Origin: Siphonodentalium dalli
Lineage: Eukaryota > Mollusca > Scaphopoda > Gadilida > Siphonodentaliidae
Direction: 5' to 3'
DNA length: 64,000 nucleotides
Assembly (NCBI GenBank): GCA_032622095.1
Contig: CP136066.1
Span: 114,537,319-114,601,318 of the forward strand
Position numbers and translations under genes: made by a program. The notes under the pieces were generated by a model. The model saw only the letters and a program-made list of their open reading frames with translations. It was not told the DNA's origin and ran no database searches. This document shows positions 12,056 to 22,615 of this stretch, in pieces; position 1 is the stretch's first letter; every line of letters starts with the position of its first letter.

Positions 12056-12619
12056 TTTATAATATAATGTCCGTACCTTGTATTGTTTAACCACTTTAAA
12101 CCAGGGCTAATGAAGTGACGTCCTTCTATGCGTGACTTGTAACAGTAACAACTTGGTATTTCTTGTGAGATCTTGTCGACTAGACCGCTAATTATAGTCG
12201 GCTGCTTCCTCGACGAAATCACAGGAATCATTGCATGTCAGAACAGTCAGATAGTATCGACCAATCACGAGGCTGGATTTTGGCGCGTGATAGTGATCTC
12301 CCGTGGTAATCTTTCGCGGGTTTTACATCAAAAGATCCGCCGACGTAAAAATTACATTTAGACACACCGTAGTATTATGTGACGTCAGTGAGTGAATCAA
12401 GATGAAACGATACCGGCGCTATTATAAAATAGACGTAATATTGCACAAGATTAACACCTTAACTGCGGGCTACGAAAATCTATATATTTTAAAGCAGGTT
12501 ATAGTTAGTTTCCTATTCTATTCATTGCATGGTTTGTCATATTGCTGATTATTGCACGATATAAAGAGCGTTTGTTTCTTCCCTTTAATTCTGGCTCACT
12601 TTGAAATTAATACGGATTA
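12056..12619. other. Non-coding spacer
   Basis: No gene is recognised. It contains one AAAGAGCG motif at 12563-12570 (see findings). The 62-residue reading frame at 12173-12361 has no family motif. Confidence 0.4.
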
Positions 12620-13837
12620 TCTACTATGTAAATGTGAAAATCTGTTTGTCTGTCTGTCTGTGGGTTTATGGAGGGTTGCGTCCGCCGTCTCTGGACCGAT
12701 CGTCCCCAAACTTGGTACACGTATGTAGTTGGACCCTACGGGTAACATAGGGCATATGGCATGTCCGCCGGACGTGACCTTGACCTTAAAATCAGGGTCA
12801 AATCAAGATCAAATTGTCAAATCTCGGCGGATCTGCACCAAATCGAGTACCGATCACTCCCATATTTGGTGTCGAAGGCTACTTCGACCCTGCGGGTATG
12901 ATAGGAGATATGGCGTGTTTGTCCGACGTGACCTTGAAATGGGGTCAATTGAAGTTCAAATCAAGGTCAAATCATCAAATCTCGGCGGATCTGCACCAAA
13001 TCGAGTACACATGGGTACTTCGACCTTGGAAGTAACATGGGGCAGGTGGGACCAGGTGGTGTTTCGATCCGGCGTGACGGATCTTGATCAAACTCGGTAC
13101 CTAGGCATACTTTGACCCTGGGACCAACTTGGGGTAGGTGGCTTTTCGATCCGGCGTGAACTTGAAATCGGGGTCATCGGGTCAATTGGAGGTCAAATGT
13201 CAAATTGCCAAATATCAACGGATCTTGATCAAACTCGGTACCTAGGCATACTTCGACCCTGGGACCAACTTGTGGTAGGTGGCTTTTCGATCCGGCGTGA
13301 ACTTGAAATCGGGGTCATCGGGTCAATTGGAGGTCAAATGTCAAATTGCCAAATATCAACGGATCTTGATCAAACTCGGTACCTAGGCATACTTCGACCC
13401 TGGGACCAACTTGGGGTAGGTGGCGTTTCGATCCGGCGTGAACTTGAAATCGGGGTCATCGGGTCAATTGGAGGTCAAATGTCAAATTGCCAAATATCGA
13501 CGGATCTTGATCAAACTCGGTACCTAGGCATACTTCAACCATGGGACGAACTTCGGGTATGTTACTTTTGGATCGGGTGTGACATTGACCTTGAAATTAG
13601 GGTCATCGGGCGCACTTGGAGGTCAACGGTCAAATTGCCAACTCTTCCTCAAACTCGGTACCTACGTATACTTCGATCTTGGGAGCAACTTCGGATAGGT
13701 GACGTTTGCGTCTGGTATGATCTTGACCTTCAATTCGGGGTCACTTGGAGGTTAAATGCCCAATTTCAAGGTCAAATGCCCAAATATCACTGGATTTGGA
13801 ATTGAATAACCCGCGCAACGCCGGGTCCATCAGCTAG
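12620..13837 (+). mobile_element. Complete non-autonomous Helitron with tandem-repeat core
   Basis: The 5' end is A|TCTACTATGTAAATGTG followed by TCTGTTTGTCTGTCTG. The 3' end is a hairpin (ACCCG 13809-13813, CGGGT 13822-13826), 'ccatcag', then CTAG ending at 13837 before T. TC...CTAG termini without a target duplication are the signature of rolling-circle Helitrons. No Rep/helicase is encoded. The core is a tandem array of 141-bp units (13081, 13222, 13363, 13504, with a diverged fifth near 13645). Units 2 and 3 are almost identical, indicating recent array expansion. Confidence 0.8.
13081..13645 (+). repeat. 141-bp tandem repeat inside the Helitron
   Basis: The phrase 'atcttgatcaaactcggtac' recurs at 13081, 13222, 13363 and 13504, exactly 141 bp apart. 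Because 141 is a multiple of three, one frame stays open through the array and gives a 47-residue repeating peptide. I regard that as a by-product rather than a gene. Confidence 0.85.
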
Positions 13838-14357
13838 TCTCATATATATTTTGAAGACCTCTGTCTGTATGTATGTATGTTTGTCTGTCTGTCATTAATA
13901 CAAATCTACGATTCTCGACCGATCGGGACGAAACTTGGTACGGGCGTCGCACGGGCTCGCCAATACGACAACGACGACCGCCTGGTCAATGCACATGCGC
14001 AGACGAGATCTCGGAAACGGGTGGAGCTATCGACTTGAAATTTGCTATGTGAATGTATTTTGCCCCGGATGCAAATTTGATCGAGTCGCCGAGCCCGTGT
14101 GGCGCCCGCTTTGCGCATGCGCAGACGAGATATCGGAAACGGGTGGAGCTATCGACTTGAAATTTGCTATGTGAATGTATCTTGCCCCGGATGCGAATTT
14201 TATCGGGTCACCGAGCCCGTGCGACGCCAGCTTCGCGCATGCGCAGACGAGATCTCGGAAACGGGTAGAGCTATCGACTTGAAATTTGGTTTTTGAATAG
14301 CCCGGACTTGAAATTTGGTTTTTGAATAGCCCGGACAACGTCGGGCTCATCGGCTAG
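13838..14357 (+). mobile_element. Second complete Helitron, directly abutting the first
   Basis: It starts TCTCATATATATTTTGAAGACC immediately after the CTAG of the preceding Helitron, then has a GTCTG/GTAT-rich 5' stretch. It ends in stem AGCCCG (14328-14333), loop, CGGGCT (14342-14347) and CTAG ending at 14357 before T. The body holds three copies of 'gag(a)tctcggaaacgggtggagctatcgacttgaaatttg'. Near the 3' end the phrase 'gaatagcccggacttgaaatttggtttttgaatagcccggac' shows a local duplication of the terminal hairpin's left arm. It is non-autonomous, without Rep/helicase. Confidence 0.8.
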
Positions 14358-14870
14358 TATTATATATAAATGGCTCGGGTAATGTTTTAGAATTGCCAAA
14401 TTTAATTTGCGAATTTAATGTATATGTGTATGTATGTATTATGTCACACTAGCTGTTGACATTACAGGCTATTTTTAGATAATCCAATATGTGGATTTCA
14501 TTAATGTATACTCATTTAACAATTTCACCTTTTTATCAAGATTTGAAATATAACTAAATTTCCCAATAAATAGATATGATTCATTTAAAATTGATCACCA
14601 TCTACTAAATCACTAAATCATGAATACTGAGCAATTCTGCAATAGTGACACTTAATCCGGCTGCATTTAATATTATATTTTCTAATACCTCTAAATTTTA
14701 ATATCAAATCACTAGCTACTAGTACTACACATCCTTAAATCCGTTTAATTCTAAATATATTGAATAACTTGATTGCCCCTAGTTCAAATATTTAATAGTC
14801 TCGTTGCTTGTCGCCTTGTGTAGTCAATATTAATTTATTGTTTTATATAGAGTAATCTCCCTTTCATCAC
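14358..14870. other. Non-coding AT-rich stretch
   Basis: No gene or RNA is recognised. The AT-rich composition and the element tail that follows make this possibly untranslated retrotransposon sequence. Confidence 0.35.
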
Positions 14871-15062
14871 ATATGAGTATACCTACTGCATGAACACGTT
14901 TAACTATATTATATTATCTTCAGCAATCTAATTTATGTGATACTGTAATTCCAAACATTGTATTATAATATGTTATTTGTTCTTTGTATTGTCATTGTTG
15001 AGCAAAGTGTGATGCTTATGCTTGTCATGAGCTCTGAATAAAATTCCAATTCAATTCATATA
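14870..15062 (+). mobile_element. Probable 3' end of a non-LTR retrotransposon
   Basis: The stretch ends 'gagctctgaataaaattccaattcaattcat'. An AATAAA signal directly followed by short (CCAATTCAATT) repeats is typical of the 3' tails of LINE elements of the L2/CR1/Jockey groups. No coding part is visible upstream, so this would be a short 5'-truncated copy. A host gene 3' UTR cannot be excluded. Confidence 0.35.
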
Positions 15063-15429
15063 TGGCTTACTACTACCGGTACCTTTCCAGTTTATATAAT
15101 GTTATATACTGCCCAGAAACAAGAATATCCCTTTAATATCTGTATTATGTTAGGCCTATCAAATTGCCTGTTCAAATGTCCCATTATGATTATATGCTAT
15201 TACATGAATAAATCTTAAAATTCACTTATTTTTATTTACTCCAGTCCCAGTGCCATCACCTGGGGGAAATCACCTACATGCTACCCTTTGGGAATTTTAC
15301 GTTCAATCAACTAAAATGATCGATTTGACTGCTGCAAATTTCATCAAAATCCCATGATATTTGGGAATTTCACATTATAGGCCTACATATAATTATTTGT
15401 CATTAAATTCCGTAATATATGGGGACAAA

Positions 15430-15516
15430 CAAACACATTTAGATATATATATATATATAGCTATATATATATATATATATAGATATATATAGATGTATTT
15501 GTGTTGTAGATATCGT

Positions 15517-15556
<40 letters not shown>
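15430..15556. repeat. (TA)n microsatellites
   Basis: TA/TATAGA tracts lie at 15442-15492 and a purer (TA)n at 15520-15556. The minus-strand Helitron ends exactly at the edge of the second tract, and another (TA)n lies at its other side (16181-16210). The original target was therefore probably a TA microsatellite. Confidence 0.9.
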
Positions 15557-15557
<1 letters not shown>

Positions 15558-16178
15558 TAGAAGGTGACCCGACTTCGTCCGGGCTTTGACCTTGAATTGT
15601 CCATTTTGAAGGTCAAGGTCAAGTGGGGTAACGATTTGACCAGTCCAAAACACTGCCCGGACAAAAGTACCCGACAAACGTGCCCGTCGAAATCCATCCG
15701 GTTTTACCCGATTTGACCTTGAATTGATCATTTTGAAGGTCAAGGTCTGGTCGGGGTCACGATTGGACCCGTCCAAAACAATCGGTGAACAAAAGTAACC
15801 CAACGTATCAAATTTCGTCGAAATCCCATCAAAATTGGCGATTTGACCTTGAAGTTACCCGATTTCAAGGTCAAGGTCACGTCGCACGGGCAAATGAATA
15901 TGCTTATGAGACTCGCCATAATAAAGTACCCCCACATACCAAGTTTCATCGAAATCCCGTGATATTCGGGCGTTTGACCTTGAAATGACCCGATTTCAAG
16001 GTCAAGGTGACGTCGCACGGACAAATTAATATGCCTATGTTCGTCCCCGGCCGAAAATACCCCCACATACCAAGTTTCATCGAAATCGGTTGGGACGTTT
16101 TCGAGTTCATCGCGAACACACAGACACACACACACACACACACACACAGACAGACAGATCTTCCAAAATATATAATAG

Positions 16179-16179
<1 letters not shown>
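15557..16179 (-). mobile_element. Complete non-autonomous Helitron, minus strand
   Basis: On the minus strand it begins after an A (16180) with TCTATTATATATTTTGGAAG and a TCTGTCTGTGTGTG stretch. It ends in the hairpin AGCCCGGACGAAGTCGGGTC, 'accttCTAG' and then a T (15556). The interior has three diverged repeats of 'tttgaccttgaa(a/t)t(g/t)acc...ttcaaggtcaaggtc'. It is 623 bp with no coding capacity. The 5' end is the same as the fragment at 1871; the 3' hairpin matches the element ending at 12055. Confidence 0.8.
16120..16150. repeat. (CA)n microsatellite in the Helitron 5' region
   Basis: A run of CACACA with flanking CAGACAGACAG lies inside the 5' part of the minus-strand Helitron. It corresponds to the GT-rich stretch found at the same place in the 1871 copy. 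Confidence 0.85.
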
Positions 16180-16210
<31 letters not shown>

Positions 16211-17392
16211 CGATACCAGGGGGGCGGGCAAATGTTTTTTGACGAAACCATAGGTGGGTGGGTTGGTCATTACCTGAGGGCCGAAGCAGATTTTGATCAC
16301 TGTTTTCAGGGGGTAACAAAAAGGAAAAACATATCTGCGATACACAATTTTTAAATTTCGCTTGTTTTATCATGTTATACACAGAAAAGCAAAAACAGTT
16401 TGATTTTATAAAAGTGGGTGTGGCACTTTTGGGTGCACTTTTAACAAAACAAAAATATTTTTACAAAAAAATTATGTAGAACACGACAAAATAGGCCAAT
16501 TTAGACCTGCGTTCATTGTTTTGAAAGATTGCCCCCTGACGATACCATTAATAAGACATGGAATTGATAATATCCATTTTAAACTGGTACTGGCATTATA
16601 AATTTCGACTAAAATTAAAATAAAATGATTGTAAAATATAATTAATATTATTTAGTAATAGTTATACTACTTATATTATTAATTAGTTGCATTGCTTATT
16701 TATAACAGCATCAGCCGTCGGTATATGGAAATAAATATATGGTATTCACATGTTATATCGCCAAACACGTGTAAATAACGGTTTATAACATAATAACCGA
16801 ATTTTATATGGTAAGAGTAAGAATAGGCGTCACAATTATTTTCAATAAATTGTTTACATTGGTAACACAGGAACGGAAGCGCTCACGGCAATTTAATATA
16901 TTATGCCAAATTGAGCGATTGGGAGACGGACAAGTAAACGTAACAACATTGACGACTGATATTATGCCTTATTGTCTTCAATATACCATTAAATGGATCA
17001 GATAAAATTAAAATGTGATAGTTTACCCCCATTCGATTTATTTGACGACACTGATGAATGCAGTTGTGGTGTTAATTATTTTAGTTCATCAATGAACATT
17101 TGAGTCGAGTAATTCGTCATGAATAACACCGCCGCCATTTTACAATCGAAACATAGTATAAGATATTCGCATGCGATGCTGAGTCACGCGGGACACGGCA
17201 AACTAAATCGCGCGCAAATTGGCTTGCGATTTTTCAGCATCCCACCCCATTTGGCATGCGATAGCGTTTGTACTAGGTGGCTGATTTGTCTCAAGACGTG
17301 TGTGGATATATCAGCACAGCCATGTGATACTGTTTACTTTGACAAAGGGACATTCGATAGCAGTGTACGTGCAATAAACGCAAATATACACA
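16211..17392. other. Non-coding stretch
   Basis: Several short frames are open (for example 16808-17005 and 17119-17478), but none shows a known motif. The second runs into the TTAA-flanked element and ends there, which argues against a gene. AT-rich sequence fills 16600-16800. Confidence 0.4.
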
Positions 17393-17396
17393 TTAA

Positions 17397-17891
17397 AGGT
17401 ACGGTTGGCCTTGGCGGTGGGTATCCTGTGAAAATATTTCCACCCGTCAAAAACCGCCACAAACAGAAAGAACATTAAAACGTAGACATACTTTGTCCGT
17501 ATACAAATAAGAAATATAGCATAAACAGTATGTTATTGTCATATGTTTGACCATTGTTATGTAAACAAAAGCATAAAAAGTTACTTTTCTGGTGTTTTGT
17601 TTATATTATGATGGTAAACATAAAGAACGTTCTTTGTTGGTGAATTCCAGATATGGAACTAATAAAGAGCGTTTATGCCATTTGTGTGTGATTAGCCAGT
17701 AGCATTGTGCTGTCTTCTGTAACACAATCAGGCTCTTGCTTAGGTAAAATATAGTAGGTCCGTATGATATCATGCTGTTTACGCGATGGTCGTGGTATAT
17801 ATGGACGAAACTGTATGCGTTTTAATGTTTTTCTGTTTACGGTGATTGGAACAAATATGAATATTTTCGACAACTAAGGCCTCACGTGCCT
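17397..17891 (+). mobile_element. 495-bp TTAA-flanked element, copy 1
   Basis: Ends are AGGTACGGTTGGCCTTGGCG and, in reverse complement, AGGCACGTGAGGCCTTAG, an imperfect inverted terminal repeat. TTAA flanks both sides (17393-17396, 17892-17895). TTAA targets are used by the piggyBac and Kolobok superfamilies; which one applies is not decided. There is no transposase. It contains the palindrome AAAGAACGTTCTTT (17622-17635) and the dispersed AAAGAGCG module (17636-17673). An almost identical copy lies inverted at 20792-21285 and a truncated one at 27397-27556. Confidence 0.8.
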
Positions 17892-17895
17892 TTAA

Positions 17896-20195
17896 TAGAA
17901 CTCTCAAAGCATGCGATCAACCACGCAAGACGTTTCATGTGGCAAAACGCAAGTGTAAAAGTTTAGAAAATAAGAAGGCAGTAAGAGAAACTGGTGAACT
18001 ATTTAGAAAAACAATGGATTCCAAAATAAAAGCGGAAAGAAACAAAATAGTCGACGAACTAAAGCATCTTAGCCGAACATTCAGTAGGGATTTTTGGAAA
18101 ACTTTAGAGAAATTTTCAAATTATAATAGGAACAAAGCCCTCGACTGTAAAGTTTCATTGGATGAACTTCATGCACATTTTAAATCAGTCAATGCGGCCA
18201 ATGGTCACGACGATAACCTTGAAGCACAAATAACTAGTATTTATGACGAATCTTTCTATAGTCCCTTAAATGGCCCAATAACTGAAGAAGAAATTAAAGC
18301 TGCAATGGGAAATTTAAAGGCAAATAAGTGTTCAGGAATTGATCTTATAACTAACGAATATATTAAAGCATCGATTAATATTATGACACCTTCGTATTGT
18401 AAATTATTCAATTTTATTCTCAATACCGGATCATTCGCAGAAGATTGGGCAATATGTATGATTAAACCAATCTAAAAAAATCTGATGATCCTTGAAACCC
18501 AGACTCGTATAGAGGGGTAACATTATTGAGCTGTCTTGCAAAGTTATTCACTGCTATTCTGAACAAAAGATTAATGAATTTTGCCGAAATCGAAAACTTA
18601 ATAAGTGAATACCAAATCGGTTTTCGAAAAAAACACTCAACACTCGATAATGTCTTCATTTTACAAAATATAATTGAGACTTATTTATCCAGTGGAAAGA
18701 GGCTTTATTGCACGTTTGTGGATTTCAGAAAAGCATTTGATAATGTTTGGAGGGATGGACTCTGGATTAAATTATTAGAAAAATATATTAATGGTCGAAT
18801 ATTTAATGTTATTAAAAGCATGTATAGTAAGATAAAAACTTGTGTCAAAAACAGTGAAGGGTTGTCCGATTTTTTCGTGAGCAATATAGGCTTATTTCAA
18901 GGAGATTTAATGTCACCTCTCCTTTTTTCACTATATGTTAATGATATAAATGAATTTTTGAATGATTGTGTTATTGATGGATTGAATCAACTTGATGAAC
19001 TATTTTCTTCAAAACTTGGAGTATATGTAAAAATGTTATGTATATTGTATGCAGATGATACGATTCTAATGTCCGAGAGTGAACACGGCATACAACGTGC
19101 ACTCCAGGCTTTTGCCGATTATGCCGATATTTGGAAACTAAAGTGGTTATCTTCTGCAAAAAAATACAGAAACAACTCCCAAAGTTTAAATATAAAGATT
19201 TTATATTAGATATATAGCCAAAGAAATCACATATTTGGGAGTGAAATTATTTTATAACTCAAGATTCTGCCGAGAAATAAAGGCGAACCGTAACTTAGCA
19301 TCAAGAGTGATATGTGCACTTCTCAATAAAGCAAGACAGCTGAATCTACCCGTAGACTTAATGTTAACATTATTTGATTATAAGATAGCCCCGATTGTAT
19401 TATACGGGAGTGAAGTGTGGTGTTTTTAACTCACTAAGGATATATGTCCATTTGAAATTCTGCAATATCTGCAACATATGAAAGCAAGTACCCCGAACTA
19501 CATGGTGTATGGAGAATTGGGAAGACACCCTCTTGAAATCGAGATTAAATGTCGAGCAATATCGTATTGGTCGAGGCTTGTCTCCGAGCACGGTTCAACC
19601 CTCGCCAAGAAATTATACAAATTAGCTCGCGCTGTATCTGACTCTTCGGATTCAGGCATGAAATGGGTGGAACATATCCAATGCTGCCTTGAAGAATCCA
19701 GTCTAATCGATAAGTGGGAAGACAACTCGCCCTTGTCCAAGGGGAATATCGGAGAATTGAAACAACGACTAATAACACAATTTGAGTCTGAATGGAGGCA
19801 TGATATCAGTTCATCGTCCAAGGGAAATCTGTATAAAGCGATAAAGCCAGATTTGAAAATTAGCGGTTATCTACTGAAATTACCCCGACATCTAGTAGAC
19901 TACTTAGTCAAAATAAGAACATCAAATCATTGTATGGCAATTGTGAGTGGTCGATGGAAAGACATCTCGCGGGAAAAGAGAACATGCTCTGCATGTGGAG
20001 AGGCTCTCGGGGATGAATACCACTTGATTATTGTTTGTAAAAAAAATTGAAGAGATCAGAAAGAAATTCATCCCTCAATATTACTGGGAACTTCTAATCT
20101 TGGCAAATTCCATGCTCTTTTATCTATTGACAATATTGCCATCATGCGGAGGGTTAGTATATTTGTGAAAACAGCTCTGCGAGATACATGATATA
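17896..20195 (+). pseudogene. Non-LTR retrotransposon ORF2, reverse transcriptase part (broken)
   Basis: This encoded the reverse transcriptase of a LINE, probably Jockey/L2/CR1-like, used for target-primed copying of the element's RNA. Visible motifs, spread over three interrupted frames, are NKCSGIDLITNEYIK (~18327), YRGVTLLSCLAKLFTAILN (~18511), IGFRKKHSTLDN, TFVDFRKAFDNVWR, GLFQGDLMSPLLFSLYVND and the catalytic LYADDTILM (~19047). After that come a connection region (19235-20050) and a Cys-rich C-terminus CSACGEALGDEYHLIIVC. Breaks: TAA at 18473, a frameshift and a TGA within the next 40 bp, decay with a frame change near 19140-19230, and TAA at 19427. The endonuclease domain is missing. 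The coding similarity starts right at the edge of the TTAA element, so the 5' part was lost by truncation or by that insertion. Clade assignment is tentative. Confidence 0.8.
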
Positions 20196-20519
20196 AGCCC
20201 CCCCCCCCTTTCGAAATTATAGAGAAGAATTGTGCCTATATAATTGGGCATGGCACAATTTCACATATTACATATCAATGAACAGACAACAATGAAGTTT
20301 CACCTCATAATATTGTAATACTGTAACTGAATATATATGTTATGCATGTAGAAATGTGTATTAATGCGTTTTACATGCCAAGGACCACGGTGACCACATA
20401 GCATTGGACAATCTTATGTGTATATATAAGTAATGTATGTATGTGTGTATAATATATGTGTATGTGTGCATACATATATATAGGTGGGTATGTATATGTG
20501 TGTATATGTATATATATAT
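20196..20519. repeat. LINE 3' tail and TA/GTAT microsatellite
   Basis: After the reverse transcriptase gene come a C-run (20199-20209) and AT-rich sequence without a frame. GTATGTGTGTATA/TATATA repeats follow at 20415-20520. Confidence 0.5.
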
Positions 20520-20667
20520 ACCGAGTTTCTTGGCTTCGTGATATCTGATGTAGATAGACAGGCAAGCGGATGTGAGCACCATGCTATTCCGATTGCACAC
20601 AGACTGAATGGTTACAGCCTCCCTTATGACACTCTACGCTCCATGATAGAATATGTGTCACAGGAAT
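20520..20667 (+). pseudogene. Fragment of an unidentified repeated gene (copy 1)
   Basis: About 148 bp that is nearly identical (about eight differences by eye) to the reverse complement of 22432-22580. In translation it carries TEFLGFVISDVD, GCEHHAIPIA, GYSLPYDTLRS and IEYVSQE. It is bounded on both sides by TA-rich microsatellite, so only this internal piece was copied. Function is unknown. Confidence 0.6.
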
Positions 20668-20790
20668 ATATATATATATGCATGTATATATGCATGTATA
20701 TATGCATATATATACTATTGCAAAGCATTTATGCATTGACACCATGAAGGTCTTATATAAAAGGGAACTGATCTAGTCACTGAACTATTA
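20668..20790. repeat. (TATATGCATG)n microsatellite and spacer
   Basis: 'tatatatatatgcatgtatatatgcatgtatatatgcatatatata' occupies 20668-20714. A short non-coding spacer leads to the TTAA of the next element. Confidence 0.7.
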
Positions 20791-20791
20791 A

Positions 20792-21285
20792 AGGCACGTG
20801 AGGCCTTAGTTGTCGAAAATATTCATATTTGTTCCAATCACCGTAAACAGAAAAACATTAAAACGCATACAGTTTCGTCCATATATACCACGACCATCGC
20901 GTAAACAGCATGTTATCATACAGACCTACTATATTTTACCTAAGCAAGAGCCTGATTGTGTTACAGAACACAGCACAATGCTACTGGCTAATCACACACA
21001 AATGGCATAAACGCTCTTTATTAGTTCCATATCAGGAATTCACCAACAAAGAACGCTCTTTATGTTTACCATCATAATATAAACAAACACCAGAAAAGTT
21101 ACTTTTTATGCTTTTGTTTACATAACAATGGTCAAACATATGACAATAACATACTGTTTATGCTATATTTCTTATTTGTATACGGACAAAGTATGTCTAC
21201 GTTTTAATGTTCTTTCTGTTTGTGGCGGTTTTTGACGGGTGGAAATATTTTCACAGGATACCCACCGCCAAGGCCAACCGTACCT
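20792..21285 (-). mobile_element. 495-bp TTAA-flanked element, copy 2 (inverted)
   Basis: The reverse complement of this stretch is almost identical to 17397-17891. It has TTAA at both sides (20788-20791 and 21286-21289) and the same terminal repeats. Copies 1 and 2 thus form a long inverted repeat around the LINE relic. It is non-coding. Confidence 0.8.
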
Positions 21286-21289
21286 TTAA

Positions 21290-21941
21290 AAAAACTGACT
21301 AAAACAGATATATACAATAGCTTTCACGAATTAGGAATTAATATAAATAACTAGTTTAATTAAATTCCACATCGTTATAGTAATCTTACGTAGCAAGTGT
21401 GTGGACTTGACATGTAAATATGTATATATATGTTATCATCGTCATCAATTATAACGCAGATAACGATGAGAGATAAAATCACCTCTATAATATTCCGTAA
21501 CGCTTGTATCACGCTGTATCAAGGGTTACTACTGGGACGCAGATAATCACTAGAAATAAAAACGATTCCTTAAACTTCTGTAACGCTCTGTCCCAAGGGT
21601 TACTACTGAGACGCAGATAACGATGAAAAAAATAAAAATATCTTTTATCAGCTTTTGTAACGCTTGTCCCCACTCTGTATCAAGGCTTTCTACATGGGAC
21701 AAAAACATACCCCCTTTAACTTTTTGCTCACGTTTCTTGCCATATATGGCAATAAGCCCACAACTGGATGTTGTGCACTTTTATGAAAAGTGAAAACAAC
21801 TGAAACAAACATTTGGGACTAAGAATACAATTAAATCGACAGATTCGATTTGGTTTGTGTTGGAAAATATGCACTCATTGCGTTGGTATACATGTATTCC
21901 CAGTGTCCAATATACTGATCACCAGACAACTACGTATAGTT
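21290..21941. other. Non-coding stretch with weak direct repeats
   Basis: No gene is recognised. The phrase 'gtaacgct(c)tgt...caagggttactactg(a/g)gacgcagataa' occurs three times (near 21497, 21580 and 21658), giving a loose ~80-bp repeat. Confidence 0.5.
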
Positions 21942-22615
21942 TTAAGCAAGTGGTAAACGCGCGATTGTAAAATGGAAACACTGACATCCTTGTTCTGATG
22001 CATCTGTAGATGCTGCACGACGAACTATATCTATGGATTCTGCGTCCAAAGCATCAACTACCGTGTGTGGGAGAGCGCCGAGTATTTGGTCTGTCTCATT
22101 TGAGCTGTCGTCTTTTGTGACATTTTCTTTCGGTTCTTTCTTCTTAAGCATCGACATAAGCGTCCCCGTCAAGACAATCCTAGAAATATCTTTGGTGCTG
22201 AGGTTTGTGCATTTCGCCATTATTAACGAGTTCAGATGCACTCGCGGGCGAATTTATTTTTGCCAAGGTAGAAACCAAAGCACACTTCATTTTGATTTTC
22301 TTAACTTCGGAATAAACATCTTTTTGAAGTTGTAGGAGTGTCCTTGTTCTCTGCTTCTTATGACGAACTGCCATTTTGTGCCACTGACTGTCGAACGAAA
22401 TAATTGGGGTATATATAGTCCCCTGGACCAGCATTCCTGTGACACATATTCTATCGTGGAGCGTAGAGTGTCATTAGGGAGGCTGTAACCCTTCAGTCCG
22501 TATGCAATCGGAATAGCGTGGTGCTCACATCCGCTTGCCTGACTATCTACATCAGATATCACGAAGCCAAGAAACTCGGTAGATCTTGTTCTGGTCAGCT
22601 GATACCGTATGTCTT
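21942..22615 (-). pseudogene. Unidentified repeated gene, broken by frameshifts
   Basis: On the minus strand three overlapping open frames follow each other with protein-like composition: TEFLGFVISDVD...IEYVSQE (22580-22440), then ISFDSQWHKMAVR and TLLQLQKDVYSEVKK (22400-22290), then ISRIVLTGTLMSMLKKKEP and GALPHTVVDALDAESIDIVRR (22200-22010). The frame changes twice, so the copy is not functional as it stands. I do not recognise the family with certainty. It resembles an uncharacterised multi-copy invertebrate protein, so a mobile-element origin is likely but unproven. The inverted fragment at 20520-20667 shows that the sequence has been duplicated locally. Confidence 0.5.

Noticed and set aside
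13197-13805. 202-codon frame with a 47-residue repeat
   Set aside because: It exists because the 141-bp Helitron repeat is a multiple of three. Termini and hairpin show the region is a non-coding Helitron.
15393-16382. Several frames of 90-200 codons with runs of Tyr-Ile
   Set aside because: They translate (TA)n and (CA)n microsatellites and the Helitron body; no family motif.
17119-17478. 119-codon plus-strand frame before the LINE
   Set aside because: It was considered as a LINE endonuclease, but no endonuclease motif is present and its end runs into the TTAA element.
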